Origin: CAZZIZ01 sp964654535
GTDB taxonomy: Bacteria > Bacteroidota > Bacteroidia > Chitinophagales > UBA2359
Direction of reading: 5' to 3'
DNA length: 17,188 nt
Assembly: GCA_964654535.1 (NCBI GenBank)
Contig: CAZZIZ010000059.1
Location: 1 to 17,188, forward strand
Below the pieces are notes generated by a model that saw only the letters and a program-made list of their open reading frames with translations, ran no database searches and had not been told where the DNA came from. A program made the translations under genes and the position numbers. The first letter of the stretch is position 1, and every line of letters starts with the position of its first letter. Shown here piece by piece: positions 1-9,171 of this stretch.

Positions 1-932
1 TTATTGACAATCCTGATGCCGGAATCACTTGGCAATTTATCCGCTTTATGGATAGTTGGTTCCACATAAAAGGCAATGACTATTACGAGGCGATTGATAT
101 TGGAGGAGGAGAGTTTGCAATCGTACGTGTATACCGTCAGAACCTAAATCAAGGCCAATCGATTGACATATCGGACCCTGCCAACGGTATTACGGGTACA
201 GGTTCTCAAGCCAATACAGGATTTCCATGCTTCCAATCATTAGCAGTAGGAGGTCAAGATTGCAGTCGTTATAATGTTGAGGTAAGTGTTAACGGAACTA
301 CTCACCGTGACCAAATCTGGTTTATAGTACCTGGAATAGGAATTGTGGGATATCAAGAAGGTGGCGCAGACTATCAAATTACTGACTTTGAGGTTACTGC
401 TGAGGCGCCGCTTTTGGATGCTGACCCAACACCTTCCGATGCAGGACCGATTCCATTTGCCAATGGTAATTCTTGGACTTATTCCAGCAGTGTAGGAGAT
501 GATTTTACCATTACGCTAGGTCCAGATTCAGACTTATTTTTATTCAATCAACAGTTTTACTGGTTCTTCAACCGCTGGATTTTCAGTCAGCAAGGAGAGT
601 ACGTCGAAGTAATCGACGTGGATGGTGATTGCGCATTGCGCACCATTCTCGATTTAAATCTGGCCGATGAAGATGTAGTAGAGTCACCAATTGTCACCCT
701 GGCAAACGGAGACAATATTCAAGTTCGAAGTGAGCGATCTATCTCTGGTATTGGTACCACAATTAACGGTATGGCCTTTACCGATAGTGTGATATTTACT
801 GTAGAGTATCTAACCAATGGTGAAGTAAGCAATACCGAATTGTGGTGGGTTGTCGATGGAATTGGGGTAGTACAATATAGAAGCGAAAACCCTGAACTAG
901 AGTATGGAATACTCGAATGGGACGTCAACTAA
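1..932 (+). CDS. 3' end of a secreted-type protein with two copies of a beta-rich domain (partial at left edge)
   Basis: The frame is open from position 3, upstream of the first ATG at 48, and reads DNPDAGITWQFIRF before that Met. The gene therefore almost certainly enters the window from the left and the Met at 48 is internal; 309 codons are visible. The visible part holds two related halves. Each has an aromatic segment followed by an ID(I/V)-type strand (DYYEAIDIGGG; EYVEVIDVDGD), and each closes with a matching strand pair (QIWFIVPGIGIVGY in the first, ELWWVVDGIGVVQY in the second). The second half begins after a Pro/Asp-rich linker (DADPTPSDAGPIP). It ends at DVN-stop with no CHU_C or other T9SS sorting domain. 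I do not recognise a named family; the WWV-GIGVVQY ending resembles domains in Bacteroidota cell-surface proteins and lipoproteins. It lies 86 bases upstream of the giant secreted gene, in the same orientation. The coding call is firm; function is unknown. Confidence 0.85.
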   Translation, partial: IDNPDAGITWQFIRFMDSWFHIKGNDYYEAIDIGGGEFAIVRVYRQNLNQGQSIDISDPANGITGTGSQANTGFPCFQSLAVGGQDCSRYNVEVSVNGTTHRDQIWFIVPGIGIVGYQEGGADYQITDFEVTAEAPLLDADPTPSDAGPIPFANGNSWTYSSSVGDDFTITLGPDSDLFLFNQQFYWFFNRWIFSQQGEYVEVIDVDGDCALRTILDLNLADEDVVESPIVTLANGDNIQVRSERSISGIGTTINGMAFTDSVIFTVEYLTNGEVSNTELWWVVDGIGVVQYRSENPELEYGILEWDVN

Positions 933-943
933 ATTAAATATAC

Positions 944-970
944 AGGCAGCGTTCCGTATAGGAACCGCCT
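944..970 (+). other. Intergenic hairpin after the first gene
   Basis: The arms AGGC + GTTCC pair with GGAAC + GCCT around the loop GTATA, with a small internal asymmetry (AGC against C). It starts 12 bases after the stop codon at 930-932. No T-tract follows, so this is at best a weak terminator or a 3'-end stabilising structure. Confidence 0.4.
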
Positions 971-983
971 CTAAATATAGAAG

Positions 984-1000
984 CTCAGACGTTTTCTGAG
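984..1000 (+). other. Short perfect hairpin just upstream of the giant gene
   Basis: CTCAGA and TCTGAG form a perfect 6-bp stem with a 5-nt loop (CGTTT), ending 18 bases before the ATG at 1019. It could be an operator or a 5'-UTR structure. A stem this short can also occur by chance. Confidence 0.3.
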
Positions 1001-1018
1001 TATGAAGGGAATTATACT

Positions 1019-4000
1019 ATGGGAAATAAGATTACAACTATGAAGTCAAACCTATTGGTGCGCCTCCTAACCTGCGCGCTTTTAACGTTTATAGTAAGCG
1101 GCACGATATATGGACAAGCCAACTCATCAACTTTCGCAACCTGTACTTCTGGTGGCTGCGTTACCTCGAGTACGCTTGAACTAATCGGAGTTGAACCGGG
1201 GGCGAATCCTGGTGACCCGGCTACTATAATAGGTGGAGAAACTTTCGAAATGTGCTATACAGTTACGGGATGGAATTTCATCAACATTAACTGGTTTCAC
1301 GGCGCAGAGCCGGTTGTGGGACCAGGTCTAATAGATCCAAGTGCCACTTCAAATATTACAACTTCCCAAGGAGTTAATCAAAACTGGATTTGGAATTCAT
1401 ACTGTACCATCAATTGCTGCGACAGTAGCGGAGATAACACCACCACCACACCAAACAATGTATGTGGACCACCTGCGACTGGCGCGTGGCTTTTTGCGGT
1501 AGATAGTGGACAAACCATTTGTCAGGGAGGATCCGCCAACGATGGCGAAACCTCCAACAACTGGGGAGATTCTGGTTCTTCTGGCTTTCAATTTTGCTTA
1601 GAGGTCGAAACAGATTGCACCACTGTTCCAGGAGATCCCGACATTATTAGTAGTGATGTTGCTTGGAATGTATATTCCGATTCCGACATGGGAACCTGGG
1701 GATATGGCCAAGCTTCCAATAACTGTGGCTGCGAAGGTGGTAGTGAAGAGTGTTCTCTCGATCTCGATGTTATCTGTTGTGATATTCCTGAAGTCAATGG
1801 TTGTGGAATGGATGACAGCGAAATTTTAGTGAACGGCGGCTGCAACGTAGAGTGTACCGATGAGGTTGTATCTTTTTCTATTGAAGGTGATGTCGGTAAT
1901 CCCGACTATGAATATGAATGGTCAGGACCAGAAGGTTCTGGGCCAAATTCACCAGTCTGGGATGCCAGCTCCTCACCACCCTTACCCCTTCCCCCTAGTG
2001 ATGGAATTTATACGCTTCTCGTAACCAATTCCGCCTCAGGAGATTGCCCTATTCAATTCGAAACAGAACTTTTTGCAGGTGGGGTAGCATCTGGTGGTGA
2101 CGCAACCGTTTGTGCGGGTTTTGGAGATATAGTAGAAATTCCAGTAAATGCCGCACAAATTGGTGGACTAGCATGTAATCTTCCTGGAGTCGCTTGTCTT
2201 ACTTCTTCAGATCCAAACAACCCTAACGAAGAAGCGACAGTTTTCATTGATCCAAATGAAATGGGACCAGGACAAGTTGGTACCCATACATATTCCGTAT
2301 TTATTGGACAAACTGGAACCTCTTGTTTTTCTCTTGATAGTTATACTATTGAAGTTTTACCACAGCCAGTACAACCCCTTATGATAAACCCTTCTGAGGT
2401 GCAACTCTGTACAAATATGGATATCGCAGATGGCTTACCGAGTGCTTTCAATATTCTAAATCCTACAACGGGTTTTACATATGACTGGTCATTTTCTGCT
2501 ACCTATTCTCCCGATGCGGTCTTTGTTTCAGGAAGCACATCTGCAGATATTTCTGGTGATTTTAACCCTGATTTAACGGGTGTCACAGTAGATAACGTCA
2601 GCGATCTAATTCAAACTATATTTGTTTACCCAATTAATACAACTACGGGCTGCGTTGGCTTGCCTTCCTCAGTAGATATTACGTTTCAAGTTTGTAGTTG
2701 TGTTGATATTTTTGAATTTGTCGACGCTGACCTCCAACTTTGTGGATCAAATGTTAATGATATGTCTGACTTTTTGGACATAGATGGATTAGAGGACTTA
2801 TCAGGTGCTCCTTTTGACCCTAGTCAAGGGTCTCCAACATCATTGGATTGGGACTTTGGTATTTGGGCAGATCCGCAGCCAAATCGTGTTGAGTTTTTAC
2901 AATATGAAGTAAGTATTCTTGGCCAAGGGGGGTCCGATACATATTATCAAAGCAATACACCTCAACAGGTAATTGATCAGCAAGGTGCTAGTGATGGTAA
3001 CTTATCGGACTTGGAGGCAATGCTAACTGACTTAAGCATTAATGAACCTTGTATTCCTTTGGAGGTTTCAATTGATATAAATTTGATTTGTTCTATAGTA
3101 ACGACATCTCCTGATATTGATGGTGATGGCATTGACGAAATATTTTATACCTCCGAATTAGTAGGTGCTGGATCGGTTAACTTTTTAATTTATCCTAATG
3201 TGCAAGAGGCAGTTGATAATGGCTTATACCCAGTTACCTTTGATGACACCTGTACTGAAGGTCCGATGTGTTTGCCAATATTACCTTGCAACTCGGGTCC
3301 CTACAGTTATACTTTTTCTCAAGGTGGAACGAATCCATCTTGTTCAAATTTATCTACAGGTACATTAACGGTGACAATAACCAATGATGAATTTTCAGAT
3401 TGCGGGCCAGTTGACCTGGATATTCCTATCACATGTTCAGTAGAATGCTCCGTTCCAGATAACGATCCTTTAATGGACGAAATACTTTGTAGTGCTGGTT
3501 CGGTAATGCTTCCACCTTGGGAAGATTTTTTCACAGACGATGCAAGTATAACCGACATTTCAGGTGTGACTTATTTCCTTGATCCAGGAGATGGAACAAT
3601 TCCACCTAATATGCCAATCGACGGAACCACTAATCACACTTTGGCTGCTGGCGATGAGTGTACGGCTACCGAAATTCCAGTATGGGCTTTCTTGACTTGT
3701 ACCGCTGACGTAGACATGGATGGAAATGACGATCTAATTGCCGCTGGTAGTTTCGTAATTGTCATCTTCCCCGATCCAAGTGATTGGTTAATTACCGATC
3801 CAGTAGATGGAACGTGTTGCCCTTCACTTACCGGTGACTGTTTAGACGAAGCTTGGTTCGACGTTGATAATGATTATGATACAAACGGAGCTATGCCCGA
3901 TTGTTCTGCGGAAGATATGACGGGAACAATTACTTGGGACGTAGAGAATACGTTTAGTTTCACTTCTCCTACTTCAGGAGCCGTCTTCACGCCACCTGCT

Positions 4001-7000
4001 GCTTGTGCAACAATGCAATACAGTGCCGACTTCGATTGTGAACAATGCGCATTCGCACCGACTTCAAACTTCCCAGGAGACAATAACTATTGCGAAGATG
4101 ATATGTTCACGCTAGCCATCGACGGTTTAGATGCGCTCGACACAGATGGTGATGGTATTGTAGACGAAGGAGTAACTATTGAATGGGACATTCAAGGAAA
4201 CAGCCCGGCGGAAAACGCAGCCTTCGATGATATGATTTCAATTGATCTCATTGCTCTAGTTGCCGATGGGAATTGTAACGTTGATCTTAACGCTGAGTAC
4301 ACTGTAACCTGTTTAGAAGATACCAGTGAAGATTTTGGTGGACCACAAGAATATCAATACTTCGTTTTTGTCGATCCGCAGGAAGTAGTAATGCTCGATG
4401 CAGCTGCTAGCAACGATTGCGAAGTTGTCTTAGAGAATGTTTGTCCTCCGGGTCAGTTGACTATTTCATATACAACCGACCAAGGAGATAGTGGTAATGA
4501 CGATTCATTTACTGCAAATCCTGGTGAAGCGGGAGATGTAACTTTCACTATAGAACATGTATCAGCAGATGCACCTGCGGCTTGTAATACATTTACAATA
4601 GTCGAAGCTTACGACTGCGCTGGTTGCCCAACACTTAACGGTACTCCAGTAGGAGATGATTACTGCGATGGTGAAATGGTAACTTTTGATTTTGATGTTA
4701 CTACTGGCGGCCTAACTGCTGATATAGAGCTAACCTTCCCTGACGGATCTGTACAAACCGAAACAACAGACGCTTCTGGTGAAGCATCCTTTGATTATAC
4801 TGTAACAAGTCCCGATGGTTGTAATGACCCGAACCAAATGGTCGCCTATGTGGTAACATGTGAAAATGGTGACGCCATTGACGATGGAATGTTCCCTATC
4901 AATGTTTTCGTAGAAGCTTCTGGTGTAGTTGATGCCAACGAATGTGGTGCGTCAATCTCACTAGACTGTTCTGACTTTACAGTAAGTATTACCGACTCTT
5001 CTGATCCTTCTGCGGAAGGTCCAGATGGAGACACCTTTGCAGTAGATGGAGGTGACACTTGGAACGTCGAGTTTACAGTTGTAAACCCAGGTGCTCCAGA
5101 TGCTTGTAACGCAAACTTTGTAGATACTGCGAATGACGTTTGTACCGCAACTTGCCCAACGAATATTGATGACACTCCAGATCAAGATGTTTGTGATGGT
5201 CAAGATATTGATCTTATGGTTACTTATGATAACGATGGAATTGTTGAGTGGGACTTACCTACGAATCCAACCACTACTTCTGGTGAAGTTATAATGTTCA
5301 CAACGAACTCGTCAGATGGTTGTGGAGAATCACAAACCGTTAACTATGTCATTAGGTGTGATGAGGATATGATGATTGAGTCTTCCGGAAGTATCACCTT
5401 CCAAATATTTGCACAGGCATCAGGTATGGCGAGTGACGGTGGTTGCGAAGCTTCAGTTACTGGTGATTGCCCTGAGTTCGTTGTTACAGGTGGTAATATG
5501 GGAAGCGATGACACTTTCACTGCTGCTTCTGGTATGAGTGGAACGAACACATTTACAGTTAGCAATCCTGGCGCACCTTCTGGCTGTGATATGTCAGTTG
5601 ACGTAGATGCTGATTTCGATTGCGCAGCCAACTGCCCGCAAAATATAGACGACACACCAGAACAAGATCTTTGCGACGGCGAAACACTTAGTTTATTTGT
5701 AAGCTTCGATAACGCCGGAACAGTTGAGTGGACCTTACCAGACGGATCAACCGAAACTGGTGAAATGGTAGACTATACCTTCACTTCAGATGGAGGTTGT
5801 AATGAAACGCAAACAGTTACTTACGAAATTACTTGTACCGACACGCCAATGAATGTTACTTCGGGTAGTATCACTTTTGAAATATTTGTTCAGCCTTCTG
5901 CAACTATTGCAGAAAGTGATTGTTCCGTAGTCGCAACTGGAGATTGTACTGAGTTTGTCATAACAGGAGGAAACGATGGCGATGATACTTTCACCGCAAT
6001 GCCTGGCGAAAGTGGAACCGCAGACTTTGTAATTACTAACCCAGGAGCACCTGCAGGTTGTGATGAAGCAATGGATAGCGGTGACTTCGATTGCCCAAGT
6101 GATTTTGTCTGCCCAACTTTTGATATGGTAACCACAGACAGAGAAATCTGCGATGGTGAAGAGCTGACGTTCGAAGTTGAAATTACTGGTAACGCAGACG
6201 ACGCGAGTGTTACTTGGTCAGATGGACCTGGTGGCGCTACGCTTGGTCAAGACTTTACCTTGACCCAAACCTTTAACAGCCCGGACGGTTGTAATGACAC
6301 GCAACAAATTTCTTGGGAGCTACTTTGTTCTGATGGAACAGTAATCGACGGTGGAAATATTATTATAGACATCTTTACCGTACCAACCGCAACCATAACG
6401 GAGGACGAATGCGAAGCCTCTATTATATTGGATTGTCCTAATGATGGAATCGTTGTTACTTACGACGATGGAGGTGCAATTAGCGGAAACGGAACCTCTT
6501 ACCCTGGAATGGTTAATTCTATGGAAACCGTAGTGTTTACGCTAACACCAAATCCTGACGCCCCTGCTCCTCCTTGTGATGACGCAGTTGATATTCCAGT
6601 TGACTGGACATGTGACGGTGATTGTCCTTTCGCTTCTTTTAGTGATACGCAAGCTTTATGCGATGGTGGCGATGTAATCCTTCCAACCGAAACAGATATT
6701 AACATTACCGACGATAACGGAACCGCAGTTGATGGAACTTTCGTTTGGCTTTTAGGACCAAACTCCGATCCAGACACCGATTCAGCAGATTCAGGAACTG
6801 GCTTGGCGGCAATCGACTCTTGTAACGAAACGATGTATATTTTTGAAGCCTACATCCAATGTGACAATAATGGAGTATTGTCGTGGGTACAAGTGGGTAC
6901 ACTTATAGCATCTGTTTTCCCTCAAGTCGATTACGATATTACAATTGACTCTAGTGGCGATTGTGACGTATATAATGTTTCACCCTCTCCTGATATGTGT

Positions 7001-9013
7001 TCGAGTTTCCTAATTGAAATAGACGGAATCTCTACCAATGTCTATGAAGTACAACCTGGTGCTGCGCAGACTGTGGATATAGTTGTTTTTGATAACAGCT
7101 TCCCTGCAGGATGTGATACGGCAGGAGAAACCATTACGGTTTCTTGCGATGGTTGCCCAGTTTGTGATGGCAGTCCTGGAGTATGTGAGTTCGATGATAA
7201 CTTCGAATATTGTGGGTCTGATCCAGCAGGTGGAGATGACTTACCTGTAATGGACGTCAACTTCTTCATCCCAAGTACTGGAGTAGATGCTGAGATAGGT
7301 TTCTACCTCGATGATAATGGCGATGATGAATATGTACCGGGAACATTAACTGCGACTGATAATTGTACTGCTAGTGTAACAGAAATTTTCATTCTTATAG
7401 AGTGTCAAGGTGGAACCACATCAACTGGTGCTTCCTTTATGATTACTGTGCATCCAGAGCCAGCTGATATGGATGTGACCATAAATGATAATGGAACTTG
7501 TTGCCCTACGATAACTTGGGAATGTGATGGTGTTGCTGGTTGGACTGTAGAAAACGACTTTGATGGAAATGGAGCGACTCCTGATTGCTCAAGTACGGTA
7601 GACGCAGGTTCGATAGCATTTACTTTCGAAAACACGAATTTCGCCGATTGTACGCCGAATACGCAGACCGCTACTTATAACTGTAGTAACTGCGGTAGTG
7701 GTACCAACGATTCAGAACAATTCATCTGCGAAACTGGTGATCTTGATCTTGCAGATTACGCAGACTTAACAATTGATGATCCTTCAGGAACTTTACTACC
7801 AGCCACTTTTGCTTGGTACGACGAAGGAGATGATCCGAACGACGGTGCTGGTGTAAGTCCTCTCGGTGGGACCACGGTAAGCCACGGTAACCCGGATGAT
7901 TGTGCGCCAGATGCAGCGAGAACCTTAACTGGATACGTTGAGTGTTCGGATGGAAATATTTTCATTCCAGTTGCGACTTTGACTTACACTGTTTTCCCAG
8001 AGGTACAAGAGCCACAAATTACTTTCGTGGTTGACCCTACTAGCTCGGAATGCGACTATACGATTACTGCTGTCTGTCCTAACGATGTATTAAGTCCAGA
8101 TGCTTTTGGACCACAACCTCCAGGAACACCAGCTAGTATGCTTACAATTGATGTGGGCAGTGGAGATGCAGATAGTCCTTGTATGGAATCATTTGTTATA
8201 GACGTTCCACTATGTCCAAGTGTTGGTTGTCCTATAAGTTCAGGAGCAAACACTGACGAGATACTCTGCAATGGTAGTAACATCAACTTCCCTCAAGAGG
8301 GAACAGACTTTGATATTGATGACAGCTTTGGCTCTTTGATAGCAGGCAGTTTTGCTTGGTATACTTCTCCGTCCACGTCGGGTGCTGCGTTTACAGGTAA
8401 TACAGCAACTCACCCAGGTGGTTGTGATCCTATAGATTTAGATTTCTTTGCTTTCGTTATGTGCGACGCACCTGATGGATCAATACAAGATATTCCTGTT
8501 GCCACGCATACGGTTACTGTATATCCTGATTTCCAGATGCCTGACATAATTAGAGATAATTCTCTTTGTGACTACAGGGTGGAACCGGCTTGTCCAAATG
8601 ACGTATTAGATCCAGATAGCTTTGGACCCCTTGATCAAGATTCTGATGGAGGTTCGATTAGTATAAACGTCAGCGATCCTGCCAATCCATGTGTCGGTAG
8701 AGATTTTGATGTAGTGTTTGATCCTTGTCCGGGTATTCCACCAGGAGTAAACATACCTACTGCCTTCTCACCAAATGGAGATGGTTTTAACGATATCTTC
8801 AGCATTTTTGGAGATGAGCTTTTAAGCGCAGAGATGTTTATCTATAACCGCTGGGGTACTGAAATTTTCACTAGTGAAGGCCTGGGAACAGGTTGGAATG
8901 GTGAGATTGATGGAGAGCCGGCTGAAATTGGAGTTTATGTATTCTACGCCAACATTACCTTTGTTAATGGAGACCAAGAATTACGTAAAGGAAACATTAC
9001 TTTAATCCGCTAA
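1019..9013 (+). CDS. Giant T9SS-secreted Cys/Asp-rich repeat protein with CHU_C (gliding motility-associated) C-terminal domain
   Basis: A 2664-residue secreted protein, very rich in Asp, Thr, Gly and Cys. Order of parts: (1) signal peptide, residues 8-33 (basic MKSNLLVR, hydrophobic core, cleavage near YGQ-A); the Met at residue 8 (position 1040) is an equally good start. (2) An N-terminal module, about 38-254, ending in a CC pair and shared with the 735-residue protein downstream. (3) About three Ig/PKD-like domains, 255-560 (for example YEWSGPEG followed by DGIYTLLVTN). (4) Eleven Cys-rich repeats beginning near 561, 810, 1010, 1203, 1379, 1539, 1698, 1869, 2046, 2225 and 2404. (5) A CHU_C domain at 2577-2664 with IPTAFSPNGDGFNDIF, IYNRWGTEIF, GWNGEIDG and terminal KGNITLIR. 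That domain (PF13585/TIGR04131 type) is the known sorting signal for outer-membrane export by T9SS. Calcium-type loops (DIDGDGIDE at 699, DTDGDGIVDE at 1041) occur in the repeats. Role inferred: cell-surface adhesin or matrix protein; no enzymatic domain is visible. Confidence 0.93.
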   Translation: MGNKITTMKSNLLVRLLTCALLTFIVSGTIYGQANSSTFATCTSGGCVTSSTLELIGVEPGANPGDPATIIGGETFEMCYTVTGWNFININWFHGAEPVVGPGLIDPSATSNITTSQGVNQNWIWNSYCTINCCDSSGDNTTTTPNNVCGPPATGAWLFAVDSGQTICQGGSANDGETSNNWGDSGSSGFQFCLEVETDCTTVPGDPDIISSDVAWNVYSDSDMGTWGYGQASNNCGCEGGSEECSLDLDVICCDIPEVNGCGMDDSEILVNGGCNVECTDEVVSFSIEGDVGNPDYEYEWSGPEGSGPNSPVWDASSSPPLPLPPSDGIYTLLVTNSASGDCPIQFETELFAGGVASGGDATVCAGFGDIVEIPVNAAQIGGLACNLPGVACLTSSDPNNPNEEATVFIDPNEMGPGQVGTHTYSVFIGQTGTSCFSLDSYTIEVLPQPVQPLMINPSEVQLCTNMDIADGLPSAFNILNPTTGFTYDWSFSATYSPDAVFVSGSTSADISGDFNPDLTGVTVDNVSDLIQTIFVYPINTTTGCVGLPSSVDITFQVCSCVDIFEFVDADLQLCGSNVNDMSDFLDIDGLEDLSGAPFDPSQGSPTSLDWDFGIWADPQPNRVEFLQYEVSILGQGGSDTYYQSNTPQQVIDQQGASDGNLSDLEAMLTDLSINEPCIPLEVSIDINLICSIVTTSPDIDGDGIDEIFYTSELVGAGSVNFLIYPNVQEAVDNGLYPVTFDDTCTEGPMCLPILPCNSGPYSYTFSQGGTNPSCSNLSTGTLTVTITNDEFSDCGPVDLDIPITCSVECSVPDNDPLMDEILCSAGSVMLPPWEDFFTDDASITDISGVTYFLDPGDGTIPPNMPIDGTTNHTLAAGDECTATEIPVWAFLTCTADVDMDGNDDLIAAGSFVIVIFPDPSDWLITDPVDGTCCPSLTGDCLDEAWFDVDNDYDTNGAMPDCSAEDMTGTITWDVENTFSFTSPTSGAVFTPPAACATMQYSADFDCEQCAFAPTSNFPGDNNYCEDDMFTLAIDGLDALDTDGDGIVDEGVTIEWDIQGNSPAENAAFDDMISIDLIALVADGNCNVDLNAEYTVTCLEDTSEDFGGPQEYQYFVFVDPQEVVMLDAAASNDCEVVLENVCPPGQLTISYTTDQGDSGNDDSFTANPGEAGDVTFTIEHVSADAPAACNTFTIVEAYDCAGCPTLNGTPVGDDYCDGEMVTFDFDVTTGGLTADIELTFPDGSVQTETTDASGEASFDYTVTSPDGCNDPNQMVAYVVTCENGDAIDDGMFPINVFVEASGVVDANECGASISLDCSDFTVSITDSSDPSAEGPDGDTFAVDGGDTWNVEFTVVNPGAPDACNANFVDTANDVCTATCPTNIDDTPDQDVCDGQDIDLMVTYDNDGIVEWDLPTNPTTTSGEVIMFTTNSSDGCGESQTVNYVIRCDEDMMIESSGSITFQIFAQASGMASDGGCEASVTGDCPEFVVTGGNMGSDDTFTAASGMSGTNTFTVSNPGAPSGCDMSVDVDADFDCAANCPQNIDDTPEQDLCDGETLSLFVSFDNAGTVEWTLPDGSTETGEMVDYTFTSDGGCNETQTVTYEITCTDTPMNVTSGSITFEIFVQPSATIAESDCSVVATGDCTEFVITGGNDGDDTFTAMPGESGTADFVITNPGAPAGCDEAMDSGDFDCPSDFVCPTFDMVTTDREICDGEELTFEVEITGNADDASVTWSDGPGGATLGQDFTLTQTFNSPDGCNDTQQISWELLCSDGTVIDGGNIIIDIFTVPTATITEDECEASIILDCPNDGIVVTYDDGGAISGNGTSYPGMVNSMETVVFTLTPNPDAPAPPCDDAVDIPVDWTCDGDCPFASFSDTQALCDGGDVILPTETDINITDDNGTAVDGTFVWLLGPNSDPDTDSADSGTGLAAIDSCNETMYIFEAYIQCDNNGVLSWVQVGTLIASVFPQVDYDITIDSSGDCDVYNVSPSPDMCSSFLIEIDGISTNVYEVQPGAAQTVDIVVFDNSFPAGCDTAGETITVSCDGCPVCDGSPGVCEFDDNFEYCGSDPAGGDDLPVMDVNFFIPSTGVDAEIGFYLDDNGDDEYVPGTLTATDNCTASVTEIFILIECQGGTTSTGASFMITVHPEPADMDVTINDNGTCCPTITWECDGVAGWTVENDFDGNGATPDCSSTVDAGSIAFTFENTNFADCTPNTQTATYNCSNCGSGTNDSEQFICETGDLDLADYADLTIDDPSGTLLPATFAWYDEGDDPNDGAGVSPLGGTTVSHGNPDDCAPDAARTLTGYVECSDGNIFIPVATLTYTVFPEVQEPQITFVVDPTSSECDYTITAVCPNDVLSPDAFGPQPPGTPASMLTIDVGSGDADSPCMESFVIDVPLCPSVGCPISSGANTDEILCNGSNINFPQEGTDFDIDDSFGSLIAGSFAWYTSPSTSGAAFTGNTATHPGGCDPIDLDFFAFVMCDAPDGSIQDIPVATHTVTVYPDFQMPDIIRDNSLCDYRVEPACPNDVLDPDSFGPLDQDSDGGSISINVSDPANPCVGRDFDVVFDPCPGIPPGVNIPTAFSPNGDGFNDIFSIFGDELLSAEMFIYNRWGTEIFTSEGLGTGWNGEIDGEPAEIGVYVFYANITFVNGDQELRKGNITLIR
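2699..8746 (+). repeat. Eleven tandem Cys-rich repeat modules within the giant protein
   Basis: Each unit runs about 159-200 residues (the first about 249). It opens with a Cys-Pro or similar pair and a CDG/CSG-type motif 10-15 residues later (CPTNIDDTPDQDVCDG; CPQNIDDTPEQDLCDG). In the middle is a GC(N/G)(D/E)(T/S)Q segment leading to a strand ending in Cys, then an F-I-F-V-P strand. The unit closes with a CP-FVVTGG-type strand, NPGAP--CD and DFDC. Units at 1379, 1539 and 1698 are the most alike. Units at 2225 and 2404 share a CPNDVL-PD-FGP block. Units at 810 and 2046 share a CCP...PDC block although they are far apart, which suggests duplication of blocks as well as single units. Confidence 0.85.
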
Positions 9014-9014
9014 G

Positions 9015-9041
9015 ACGGAACAGTATTTGAAGCATTTCCGT
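9015..9041 (+). other. Weak hairpin directly after the giant gene's stop codon
   Basis: ACGGAA and TTCCGT can pair (6 bp) around a 15-nt loop, starting 2 bases after the stop. There is no T-tract. It overlaps the 55-base sequence repeated across the assembly gap, so the true downstream context is uncertain. Confidence 0.25.
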
Positions 9042-9071
9042 TGAAAGACAGGAGAAATGCGCCTCTAGGAC
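9017..9071. repeat. Left copy of 55-base direct repeat flanking the assembly gap
   Basis: This 55-base stretch begins GGAACAGTATTTG and ends CCTCTAGGAC. It is identical, base for base, to 9172-9226 on the other side of the N run. A perfect match ending exactly at the gap is what two unmerged overlapping contig ends look like, so the sequence may exist only once in the genome. Confidence 0.95.
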
Positions 9072-9171
9072 NNNNNNNNNNNNNNNNNNNNNNNNNNNNN
9101 NNNNNNNNNNNNNNNNNNNNNNNNNNNNNNNNNNNNNNNNNNNNNNNNNNNNNNNNNNNNNNNNNNNNNNN
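9072..9171. other. Assembly gap (100 N)
   Basis: A run of exactly 100 N, the usual placeholder for a scaffold gap of unknown size. It lies between the stop of the giant gene (9013) and the GTG of the next secreted gene (9313). The apparent spacing of those two genes is therefore not reliable. Confidence 0.98.

Noticed and set aside
4846..5655. Several minus-strand open frames of 80-109 codons opposite the giant gene
   Set aside because: They are antisense shadows of a repetitive, Asp/Gly/Thr-rich coding sequence that rarely gives stops on the opposite strand. Their Ser/Pro/Val-rich products have no domain features.
2699..8746. CRISPR-like or simple tandem DNA repeat
   Set aside because: The periodicity is at the protein level with diverged codons; there is no short exact repeat with spacers.
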